NCBI GenBank assembly: GCA_963818685.1
Contig: CAWFTJ010000009.1
Span: 248,001-312,000 of the forward strand
Direction: 5' to 3'
Length of the DNA: 64,000 bases
DNA from: CAJCJE01 sp963818685
GTDB lineage: Bacteria; Actinomycetota; Actinomycetes; Mycobacteriales; Pseudonocardiaceae
Made by a program: the position numbers and the translations under genes. The first letter of the stretch is position 1, and each line of letters begins with the position of its first letter. This document shows, one piece after another, positions 26,757 to 33,940 of the stretch. The notes under the pieces are model-generated. The model saw only the letters and a program-made list of their open reading frames with translations, made no database searches and was not told the DNA's origin.

Positions 26757-28364
26757 GTGGTGAGCAGCCCGTCGCAAGCGCAGGAGCGAGAGACGACCAC
26801 GCCGGCGACGGCGTCGTCGGCCGATGACGTCGACACGCTCGAACCGGATGAACGGGTCATCCCGAGCTGGACCGAGTCGATCGGCAAGCAGGTCACCAAG
26901 ACCATCGGCGGCCCGCTCGGCCGGCATGCCGCGATCGGCCGGCACTGGTACTGGTCGCCGCTGCGGGTGGTCCTGGTGATCGCCTGCGTGACGCTGATGT
27001 TCGCCTGGCTGGACAAGTCGCCGTGCATCCAGGAGTACCGCGACACCAGCGGGCAGATTCAGCTCAACTGGCAGGCCGACCGGCAGTACGTGTCGTTCTG
27101 CTACTCCGACGTCGTGCCGCTCTACACCGCGGAGCGGCTCGACCAGCCGGGCATGTTCCCGTACAAGACGTCCTGGATCGACAACCCGGGCACCGCGCAG
27201 GCCGAGGTCCGCTACATGGAGTACCCGGTGCTGACCGGGTTGTTCCAGTGGATCAACGCCAAGCTCGCGCAGAGCTGGGTGCAGTTGGCCAGCACGACCG
27301 GCTTCCTGCCGACCGCGCTGACCGTGATCGTCTACTTCGACTTCAGCGCGTTGTTCCTGGCCCTGTTCTGGCTGGTCACGGTCTGGGCGGTGACCAGAAC
27401 CGCGCGACGCAGGCCGTGGGACGCTGTGCTGATGGCCGCCTCGCCGCTGGTCATCGTGCAGGCCTTCACCAACTTCGACGCGATCGCCACCGCGTTCGCC
27501 GCGGTCGGCCTGCTGGCCTGGGCCCGAAAACGCCCGGTACTGGCCGGCGTCATGCTCGGCCTCGGCGCGGCGGCCAAGCTCTATCCCGCGTTCCTGCTGC
27601 TGCCGATTCTGTTGCTGTGCCTGCGTGCGGGCAGGCTGCGCGAAGGCGGTAGAACGACGCTCGCCACGGTGATCACCTGGCTCGTGGTCAACGCGCCGAT
27701 CGCGGTGCTCCACCCGTCCGGGTGGTGGGAGTTCTTCCGGCTCAACACCACGAGGGGCGCGGACCCGGACTCGGTCTACAACGTGATCTCCTACTTCACC
27801 GGCTGGGCCGGGTTCGACCCGAACCTGCCGCCGAACACCGCGCCGTCGGTGCTCAACACGGTCACGCTGGTGCTGTTCCTGCTCTGCTGTGTCGGCATCG
27901 CCTACCTGGCCCTCGCCGCGCCGCACAGGCCGAGGCTGGCGCAGTTGTGCTTCCTGCTGATCGCCGCGTTCCTGCTGACCAACAAGGTGTGGAGCCCGCA
28001 GTACTCGTTGTGGCTGGTGCCGCTGGCCGTGCTCGCGGTGCCGAGGTGGCGTGCGGTGATCGCCTGGATGGTGCTGGACTCGCTGGTCTGGTTCCCGAGG
28101 ATGGCCTACTACCTGGAGGGCGCGCTGGCCAGCCAGCACATGCCCGATCGGGGCCTGCCGCAGGGCTGGTTCCTCGGCATGGTGATCATCCGCGACCTGG
28201 CCGTGCTCGGCCTGTGCGTGCTGATCGTGCGCGACATCTACCGGCCGTCAAGGGACCCGGTGCGCGTCGCCGGCGACGACGATCCGTGCGGCGGCTTCCT
28301 CGACGACGCGCCGGACGTGTTCAGGCTGGGGCGGGCTCGCCGACCTGCGGTGGTGGCTGGCTGA
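26757..28364 (+). CDS. GT87-like polytopic glycosyltransferase (first paralogue)
   Basis: This 535-residue membrane protein has an acidic cytoplasmic N-terminus (about 70 residues) and about ten helices. Its first extracellular loop carries CYSDVVPLY and later YMEYPVLTG, and a conserved AAKLYPAFLLLP block follows, as in GT87/DUF2029 polyprenyl-phosphate-mannose-dependent mannosyltransferases. The Asp and Glu of these loops are candidate catalytic residues. It is the homologue of the gene following ponA1 in mycobacteria. GTG 26757 is 7 nt after TACGAT. The last 44 bp overlap the convergent paralogue. Confidence 0.85.
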   Translation: MVSSPSQAQERETTTPATASSADDVDTLEPDERVIPSWTESIGKQVTKTIGGPLGRHAAIGRHWYWSPLRVVLVIACVTLMFAWLDKSPCIQEYRDTSGQIQLNWQADRQYVSFCYSDVVPLYTAERLDQPGMFPYKTSWIDNPGTAQAEVRYMEYPVLTGLFQWINAKLAQSWVQLASTTGFLPTALTVIVYFDFSALFLALFWLVTVWAVTRTARRRPWDAVLMAASPLVIVQAFTNFDAIATAFAAVGLLAWARKRPVLAGVMLGLGAAAKLYPAFLLLPILLLCLRAGRLREGGRTTLATVITWLVVNAPIAVLHPSGWWEFFRLNTTRGADPDSVYNVISYFTGWAGFDPNLPPNTAPSVLNTVTLVLFLLCCVGIAYLALAAPHRPRLAQLCFLLIAAFLLTNKVWSPQYSLWLVPLAVLAVPRWRAVIAWMVLDSLVWFPRMAYYLEGALASQHMPDRGLPQGWFLGMVIIRDLAVLGLCVLIVRDIYRPSRDPVRVAGDDDPCGGFLDDAPDVFRLGRARRPAVVAG

Positions 28365-29784
28365 GATCCGCCCGCTCGTCAAGCGAGTCCGCTGTGGAGC
28401 GACCGTTGGCGAACACGAAGAACATGCAGACCAGCAACGCGGCCTGGCCCCAGATGCCGATCGTGGTGGCCTGCTCGGCGAACCCGCCGTAGATGCCGTA
28501 CGTGTGCAGGTACTCGATCGAGTAGTAGTAGCGGAAGATGCCGACGCCGAGCGCGATGTCCGCGATGCCGTACGCGAGCACCCACGTCCAGCGCACCCGC
28601 ATCAGCACGAACATCGGCACCAGCCACAGCGTGTACTGCGGCGAGTGGACCTTGTGGAACAGCAGGAACCCGCACAGCATCGCAGCGGACACCGCGATCC
28701 ACGGATAGGTGCCCTCCTTGCGGAAGCGCCACCAGCCGATCAGGCAGGCAACCGCGAACGAGGCCAGGATGGTCAGCGGGGACAGCACGCTGACCAGGTC
28801 CTGGAACGCGGCGTGGTTCGGGTCCGACTCGGGCCGGAAGCCCCAGAACCAGATCGAGTTCGTGGTGATGTCCACCTGGCGCATGGCCTGGAAGGTGAAC
28901 GACGCCTGCCAGCCCTTGAACCCGGCCAGCATGAACGGCAGGTTCACCGCACTCGCCGCGGTGATCGCGGCGAGTGCGACCTGGAGCATGCCGCGCACGT
29001 CCCAGCGCCTGCCAGCCGGCAGCTCACGACCCTTGAACCCGCCGGTGAGCACGTAGAACATCAGCGGCACGACGAAGATCGCCGGGTAGAGCTTGAACGC
29101 GAACCCGAGCCCGAGCAGCACCGACGCGAACGTGGCGCGCTGAACAAGCGGCCGGTTCCGGCCAGCCCGGCCCCAACCCCGGTGCAGCACGTACACCGCA
29201 CCGACCGCGCAGGCCGCTGCGGCCAGGTCCCAGTTGTGGAACGCGTACAGGACAAGAGGCGGCCCAAGCGCCCAGATCAACGCCCGCCAGCGCGCCAACC
29301 GGCCCAACGCCCAGGCCGTGAACAGCGCGAACGGCGTGAGCAGCACTGCGGAGCAGAGCAGGAACTCGTGGTCGTTGCGCGCGTAGAACGCGCCGAGCCA
29401 CATCAGGACGCCGGTCAACACCGGGTACTCGACCGACCCGCCGGTGAGCTGGCCGTCCTCGGTGATCCCACCGTCGACATAGGGAAAAATGTGCTTGTCG
29501 ATGTCCCTGCCGACCCAGAGGTACTGGATGTCGGAGTAGCAGACGTCGGAGTAGGCGCGCTTGAGGAAGTCCTCGGTGCGGCCGAGCGAGTCGTAGACCG
29601 GCCCGGTGCAGCGGTCCTTGTTCACGAAGCCGAGCACCAGGGTCAGGCCGCACAGCAGCATCACGACGGCCAGCGCGAGCGCGCCGAGATCGCGGGCGCG
29701 CTTCGGTTTCGTCGACACCGGTTCGGTTGACTCGTCGGTCGATGGCAAGCCGGGCGGCTGGCCGTCGGCACGCACGCTGGTCAC
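28321..29784 (-). CDS. GT87-like polytopic glycosyltransferase (second paralogue)
   Basis: This 487-residue membrane protein is a paralogue of the convergent gene. It shares the first-loop motif YSDVCYSDIQYLW, then GSVEYPVLTGVLMW, FAFKLYPAIFVVP, and KVHSPQYTLWLVP in the C-terminal half. Both probably transfer sugars to envelope glycolipids or glycans outside the membrane. It follows nfo with a 4-bp overlap (GTGA), so it is translationally coupled to a DNA-repair gene, an unexpected pairing. Confidence 0.85.
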   Translation of the reverse strand: MTSVRADGQPPGLPSTDESTEPVSTKPKRARDLGALALAVVMLLCGLTLVLGFVNKDRCTGPVYDSLGRTEDFLKRAYSDVCYSDIQYLWVGRDIDKHIFPYVDGGITEDGQLTGGSVEYPVLTGVLMWLGAFYARNDHEFLLCSAVLLTPFALFTAWALGRLARWRALIWALGPPLVLYAFHNWDLAAAACAVGAVYVLHRGWGRAGRNRPLVQRATFASVLLGLGFAFKLYPAIFVVPLMFYVLTGGFKGRELPAGRRWDVRGMLQVALAAITAASAVNLPFMLAGFKGWQASFTFQAMRQVDITTNSIWFWGFRPESDPNHAAFQDLVSVLSPLTILASFAVACLIGWWRFRKEGTYPWIAVSAAMLCGFLLFHKVHSPQYTLWLVPMFVLMRVRWTWVLAYGIADIALGVGIFRYYYSIEYLHTYGIYGGFAEQATTIGIWGQAALLVCMFFVFANGRSTADSLDERADLSQPPPQVGEPAPA

Positions 29785-30551
29785 CGCTCCAGCACCGACC
29801 GCAGGTAGCGGATGTCCTCGGCCTGCCCCTGCGCCGGTGTCTCGACGACCACCGGCGCGTTCGCCCCGGCCACGACCGCGGCGAGCAGCTCCGGCTCGAT
29901 CGTGCCGTCGGCGATGTTGGCGTGCCGGTCGCGGGCGGAGCCGAACTCGTCCCGCGAGTTGTTCAGGTGCACGAGGTCGATCCGGCCGGTGATGGCCTTG
30001 GCCCTGTCGACGATGTCGGTGAGATCCTCGCCCGCCGCGAACGCGTGGCAGGTGTCAAGGCAGAACCCGGCGTCGAACTCGCCGACCGCGTCCCACAGCC
30101 TGGCCAGCGCGTCCCAACTGCGTGCCATCGCGTTGTCGCCGCCCGCCGTGTTCTCGATCAGGATCGGCACCGCGAACCCGCCGGCCTCGGCCTGTCGCTC
30201 GAACAGCTTGCGCCAGTTGTCGAAGCCGACCTTGGGGTCCTCGCTCTTGTTCAGGTGGCCGCCGTGCACGACCAGCCCGAGCGCACCCACCTCGGCCGCG
30301 GCCTTGGCATGCTCCACAACGAGCTTGCGACTGGGAATCCGAACCCGGTTGTTCGTCGAGGCGACGTTGAGCACGTACGGCGAGTGGATGAACACGGTCA
30401 ACCCGCTGGCCAGCAACCCCTCGGTCTGCGGGTGCGGCTTGGGCGAGCGCCAGTCCTGCGGGTCGGCCAGGAAGAACTGCACCACCTCGGCCTCGGCCCG
30501 CTCCGCAGCGCCGAGTGGGTCCTCGTCCCGGACGTGGGCACCGATGCGCAT
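29781..30551 (-). CDS. nfo: Endonuclease IV (AP endonuclease)
   Basis: This 256-residue TIM-barrel enzyme cleaves DNA 5' to abasic sites using three metal ions. Metal-ligand blocks are VFIHSPYVLN, LVVHGGHL, ILIENTAGG, CLDTCHAFAAG, HLNNSRDEFGSARDRHANI, and VVVETP at the end. It is slightly shorter than the E. coli enzyme, as usual for actinobacterial members. ATG 30551 lies 7 nt after TACCCT, so it appears leaderless. The GT87-like gene follows in the same transcript. Confidence 0.93.
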   Translation of the reverse strand: MRIGAHVRDEDPLGAAERAEAEVVQFFLADPQDWRSPKPHPQTEGLLASGLTVFIHSPYVLNVASTNNRVRIPSRKLVVEHAKAAAEVGALGLVVHGGHLNKSEDPKVGFDNWRKLFERQAEAGGFAVPILIENTAGGDNAMARSWDALARLWDAVGEFDAGFCLDTCHAFAAGEDLTDIVDRAKAITGRIDLVHLNNSRDEFGSARDRHANIADGTIEPELLAAVVAGANAPVVVETPAQGQAEDIRYLRSVLER

Positions 30552-30665
30552 TCCTCAGAGGGTAGTGGGCACCGGGCAGGTGGCAGAACCGGGCGCGTGA
30601 CTGCGACGATCGGCTGACAATCGGCGAGAAATCCCTGATGAGGGTGATGCCGCTCGCTCTTGTGG

Positions 30666-30692
30666 GTATCCCGCGTCACCGGAGCGGGATAC
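30666..30692. promoter_or_regulatory. Inverted repeat upstream of secreted protein gene
   Basis: GTATCCCGC and GCGGGATAC form a perfect 9-bp dyad with a 9-nt spacer, 54-80 bp before the ATG at 30746. It may be an operator or a leader stem. Confidence 0.4.
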
Positions 30693-30745
30693 GGTCGTTG
30701 CACTTCATGACGCTACCGGCCAGTAGTGACCGGAGGGACCAAGGT

Positions 30746-31780
30746 ATGCGCGCACGGTGGACTCGTTTCGTCGCCGCGTCGACACTGACTGTCGCCGTGG
30801 CGGGTACCGGGCTGTTCGCCGCGAGCCCGGCACAGGCGGCGACCCCGATCGTCATCGGCAGCTGCGCGACCACTATCCAGGGCACGCCGGGCACCCCGGT
30901 GGAACTCAGTCCTGGCGCCGTGGTGCAACCGCTGGTCAACATCGTGAACGCGGTCTCGCTCGGCCTGCTCGGCTCCGCCTTCCAATCCGCGTTCGACGCG
31001 CTGCCACCCATCCCGATCGGCGCGATTCCGACCGGCACCGGCTACATCACCGGCGGCCAGGTCGCGGGCGCCGTAGTCGCCGCGATCAAGCAGATACCGC
31101 TGCTCGGACCCATCCTCGGCACCGTCGTCGCCGACGCGCAGACCGCGCTGACCAACGGCTGCGGCGTCACCGTGCAGGGCGTGAACAGCGTGGTCGCCCC
31201 CGTGCAGGACGGCACCAAGACCCTGTCCAACCTGGGCACGCAGGCCGGCCAGAGCATCGGCCTCGGCGCCAAGACCACCCCGCCCGGCAACCCGAGCGGT
31301 CCAGGCGCGGGCCAGACCCCGCCCGGCAACTCCGGTGGTTCCGGTGGCGGCCAGACCGACCCCGGCAGCGGCATGGGCAGCAACGAGCCGGTGACCACCC
31401 TGCCCGGCGCCGGTGACATGTCCCTGCTGGACAACCCCGCCTTCGGCGCGGCCCAACTGCTCGACGACGGCCTCGCCGAGTCGCCGCTGGCCCGCTACTC
31501 CGGCATCCCGTTCGCCAGCGCCGGCCTGTTCGCGCCCTCACCCGGCGTCCGCTACGGCGGCGACGTGCCCGGGTACGCGCCGGGCTACGGCGTGCTCGGC
31601 AACGGCAATGCGGTGCCGGACGGCATCCAGACCGCGGGCGAGGCGCAGGCGCTCGGCTCGGCGTCGCTGCCCGGCGGCAACGGCATCGGCCTGCCGATGC
31701 TGCTGGCCGTGCTCGCCCTGTCCGGCGCGACCGCCGGCCTGGTGCGCACCTGGGTCCTGCGCAGGGTCAAGCCCGTGTAG
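30746..31780 (+). CDS. Secreted, C-terminally membrane-anchored protein
   Basis: This 344-residue protein has a Sec signal peptide (MRARWTRFVAASTLTVAVAG, cleavage probably after SPAQA) and a hydrophobic mature N-terminal domain rich in Ile, Val and Pro with two cysteines (SCATT and NGCGV) that may form a disulphide. A Pro/Gly-rich linker follows (GNPSGPGAGQTPPGNSGGSG). The end is one membrane helix and RTWVLRRVKPV, so it is probably tethered with the stop-transfer anchor inside. I do not recognise the family. ATG 30746 has GGAGG 9 nt upstream. Confidence 0.75.
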   Translation: MRARWTRFVAASTLTVAVAGTGLFAASPAQAATPIVIGSCATTIQGTPGTPVELSPGAVVQPLVNIVNAVSLGLLGSAFQSAFDALPPIPIGAIPTGTGYITGGQVAGAVVAAIKQIPLLGPILGTVVADAQTALTNGCGVTVQGVNSVVAPVQDGTKTLSNLGTQAGQSIGLGAKTTPPGNPSGPGAGQTPPGNSGGSGGGQTDPGSGMGSNEPVTTLPGAGDMSLLDNPAFGAAQLLDDGLAESPLARYSGIPFASAGLFAPSPGVRYGGDVPGYAPGYGVLGNGNAVPDGIQTAGEAQALGSASLPGGNGIGLPMLLAVLALSGATAGLVRTWVLRRVKPV

Positions 31781-31850
31781 GTCCCCCTCGTCACGGACCG
31801 CGTTCGCGCTGCTGGTAGCCTTGACGGGTTGCTGACGCAACGGCCCTCCT

Positions 31851-31869
31851 GTCACGGAACGTCCGTGAC
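31851..31869 (+). promoter_or_regulatory. Leader stem before rpsF
   Basis: GTCACGGA-ACG-TCCGTGAC is a perfect 8-bp dyad that ends 14 nt before the rpsF ribosome site. The rpsF leaders of many bacteria bind an S6:S18 complex, but this stem lacks a clear bulged CCG motif, so that role is only a possibility. Confidence 0.35.
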
Positions 31870-31900
31870 CACACCAGTCCATAGGAGGTGAGTGGTCTCA

Positions 31901-32197
31901 ATGCGTCACTACGAGGTAATGATCATCCTCGACCCCAGTCTCGACGAGCGCACTGTGTCGCCGTCGCTGGAGACCTTCCTCAACGTCATCCGTACTTCCG
32001 GTGGAAGTGTGGAAAAGGTCGACGTGTGGGGCAAGCGCCGGCTCGCCTACGAGATCGCGAAGCACTCCGAGGGCATCTACGCCCTCGTCGACGTGAACTC
32101 GGAGCCGGACGCGGTCAAGGAACTGGACCGCCAGCTGTCGCTGAACGAGACCGTCCTGCGAACCAAGGTCCTGCGGCGCGACGCCGCTCGGGCCTGA
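31901..32197 (+). CDS. rpsF: Ribosomal protein bS6
   Basis: This 98-residue small-subunit protein pairs with bS18 on the 16S central domain. RHYEVMIILDP, GKRRLAYEI and LDRQLSLNETVLRTKVLR are typical. ATG 31901 fits homologues and lies 12 nt after AGGAGG; an in-frame GTG at 31892 is too close to that site. It is the first gene of rpsF-ssb-rpsR-rplI. Confidence 0.97.
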   Translation: MRHYEVMIILDPSLDERTVSPSLETFLNVIRTSGGSVEKVDVWGKRRLAYEIAKHSEGIYALVDVNSEPDAVKELDRQLSLNETVLRTKVLRRDAARA

Positions 32198-32219
32198 ACC
32201 GAAGCGGAGGTCGAGCGAC

Positions 32220-32714
32220 ATGGCTGGCGAAACGATAATCACGGTGGTCGGCAACCTGACGGCCGATCCGGAACTGCGCTTCACGCAAGCGGGTGCCGCG
32301 GTGGCCAGCTTCACGGTCGCGTCGACCCCGCGCACCCTCGACCGGGCGAGCGGCGAGTGGAAGGACGGCGAAGCGCTGTTCCTGCGCTGCTCGATCTGGC
32401 GGCAGGCCGCGGAGAACGTGGCCGAGTCGCTGACCCGGGGCATGCGCGTCATCGTGCAGGGCCGGTTGCGCCAACGCTCCTTCGACACGAAGGAAGGCGA
32501 GAAGCGCACCGTCATCGAGATGGAGGTCGACGAGGTCGGCCCGTCCCTGCGCTACGCGACCGCCAAGGTCAACAAGGCTTCCCGCGGTGGTGGCGGGGGC
32601 GGCGGTGGCTTCGGCGGCGGTGCGCCAGCTGACGACCCGTGGGGCTCCGCGCCCGCTGCTGCCCCAAGCGGCGGTGGCGGCGGCGGTGGCTTCGCCGAGG
32701 AACCGCCGTTCTGA
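32220..32714 (+). CDS. ssb: Single-stranded DNA-binding protein
   Basis: This 164-residue SSB coats single-stranded DNA during replication and repair. The OB fold covers residues 1-112 (TIITVVGNLTADPELRFT at the start, LRCSIWRQAAENVAESL, MRVIVQGRLRQRSFD). A Gly-rich linker follows, and the acidic partner-binding tip is EEPPF, a variant of the usual DDDIPF. It lies 22 bp after rpsF in the conserved operon. Confidence 0.97.
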   Translation: MAGETIITVVGNLTADPELRFTQAGAAVASFTVASTPRTLDRASGEWKDGEALFLRCSIWRQAAENVAESLTRGMRVIVQGRLRQRSFDTKEGEKRTVIEMEVDEVGPSLRYATAKVNKASRGGGGGGGGFGGGAPADDPWGSAPAAAPSGGGGGGGFAEEPPF

Positions 32715-32776
32715 CCGGCAGGTCCTCCACCCGTCCAGTCTTCCTTTCCAGCGTTTGAAACACAGGAGTTCTCACC

Positions 32777-33016
32777 GTGGCAAAGCCACCTGTTCGCAAG
32801 CCCAAGAAGAAGGTCTGCGTCTTCTGCAAGGACAAGAACGCGAACCTCATCGACTACAAGGACACCGGGCTGCTCCGCAAGTACATCTCCGACCGGGGCA
32901 AGATCCGCGCCCGTCGGGTGACCGGCAACTGCAGCCAGCACCAGCGCGACGTCGCGATCGCCGTGAAGAACGCGCGCGAGATGGCGCTGCTGCCCTACAC
33001 CTCGACCGCCCGCTGA
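32777..33016 (+). CDS. rpsR: Ribosomal protein bS18
   Basis: This 79-residue protein binds with bS6. It is a zinc-type (C+) form with CVFC and a later Cys in GNCSQHQ. LLRKYISDRGKIRARRVTG is the family core. GTG 32777 follows AGGAG. C+ forms can be replaced by zinc-free paralogues under zinc limitation in actinobacteria, but none is visible here. Confidence 0.97.
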   Translation: MAKPPVRKPKKKVCVFCKDKNANLIDYKDTGLLRKYISDRGKIRARRVTGNCSQHQRDVAIAVKNAREMALLPYTSTAR

Positions 33017-33035
33017 TCGCAGGAGCCAACACACC

Positions 33036-33491
33036 ATGAAGCTGATTCTCACCGCTGACGTGAGCGGCCTCGGCGGTCCTGGCGACATCGTCGAGGTCAA
33101 GGACGGCTACGGCCGCAACTTCCTGCTGCCCCGTGGCTTTGCCATCGCGGCGACCCGCGGTGCCGAGAAGCAGGTCGCCACGATCCGCCGCGTCCAGGAG
33201 AGCCGTCGGGTCCGCGACCTCGACCACGCCAAGGAGATCAAGGCCACCATCGAGGGCCTCGGCAATGTCAAGCTGCCGGCGAAGGCGGCCGGCGGCAGCG
33301 GCAAGCTGTTCGGTTCGGTCACCACCGGCGACATCGTCGCCGCGGTCAAGGCGGCCGGCGGTCCGAGCCTGGACAAGCGCACCGTCGAACTGAAGGGTCA
33401 CATCAAGACCCTCGGCAAGCACTCGGTCAACGTCCGGCTGCACCCCGACGTGTCGGTGGCCTTCAACCTTGAGGTCACCGCGACCGACTAA
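33036..33491 (+). CDS. rplI: Ribosomal protein bL9
   Basis: This 151-residue large-subunit protein has the N-terminal block MKLILTADVSGLGGPGDIVE and VKDGYGRNFLLPRG, a long connecting helix, and a C-terminal domain. It is the last gene of the rpsF operon; a hairpin follows. Confidence 0.97.
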   Translation: MKLILTADVSGLGGPGDIVEVKDGYGRNFLLPRGFAIAATRGAEKQVATIRRVQESRRVRDLDHAKEIKATIEGLGNVKLPAKAAGGSGKLFGSVTTGDIVAAVKAAGGPSLDKRTVELKGHIKTLGKHSVNVRLHPDVSVAFNLEVTATD

Positions 33492-33507
33492 GCGAATTCA
33501 CGAGCAC

Positions 33508-33545
33508 GGCGCCGGCCACTCCGGGTCACCCGGATGGTCGGCGCT
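33508..33545 (+). terminator. rpsF-operon terminator
   Basis: GCGCCGGCCA pairs with TGGTCGGCGC (one G-T), enclosing an inner CCGGG-TCA-CCCGG stem. It starts 17 bp after the rplI stop. Confidence 0.7.
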
Positions 33546-33732
33546 GTCGCTCGTTCGTCGTAACGCGGCCATCGCACCGCGCACTCGCACCGCTGTGGGT
33601 AACTCACTCGTCCCGCCCGTCGCGACACGCCGAAGGACGAGCTTTCGCCGACACGCCGAGGCGGTTTCGCGCGATTTTCTCCACACCCAGTACACAGGCT
33701 TTGACCTGCGGGTTCACCTGACCAGTGGTGAG

Positions 33733-33806
33733 TTGTCCCCAGGTTGTCCCCAGCGTGATTCGCGCCTGTGGTCAGGAGGGTGAAAGCTGTCCCCAAGCTG
33801 TCCACA
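33733..33806 (+). repeat. Four DnaA-box-like 9-mers in two 11-bp-spaced pairs
   Basis: TTGTCCCCA occurs at 33733 and 33744, CTGTCCCCA at 33787, and CTGTCCACA at 33798, all in the same orientation. Each differs from TTGTCCACA at one or two positions. Pair members are one helical turn apart. The position just before dnaB is suggestive. Confidence 0.5.
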
Positions 33807-33940
33807 GGCGCGTGCACAGGACGGTTTGTCTGGGCCATGTGGGTGTTCTAGCGTCCCTTGGCGGCCGGTCCCGAATTGACGCTGGAACGTCACTGGACGG
33901 CGGTAGCATTCGAACACCTGAGCGAAGGGGCGGCGACGCG

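Larger units (their letters stand above)
33492..33940 (+). other. Intergenic region between rplI and dnaB
   Basis: No gene is seen in these 449 bp. It contains the rpsF-operon terminator (33508-33545), four DnaA-box-like 9-mers (33733-33806), and a TAGCAT hexamer at 33904-33909 that may be the dnaB -10 element, 31 nt before the GTG. Confidence 0.5.

Noticed and set aside
31851..31869. S6:S18-binding leader motif before rpsF
   Set aside because: The stem is perfect and lacks the bulged CCG element expected of that motif; kept only as an unspecified leader stem.
33725..33940. Upstream extension of dnaB
   Set aside because: The added residues come from the intergenic DnaA-box region and are unlike DnaB; the GTG at 33941 has a ribosome site.
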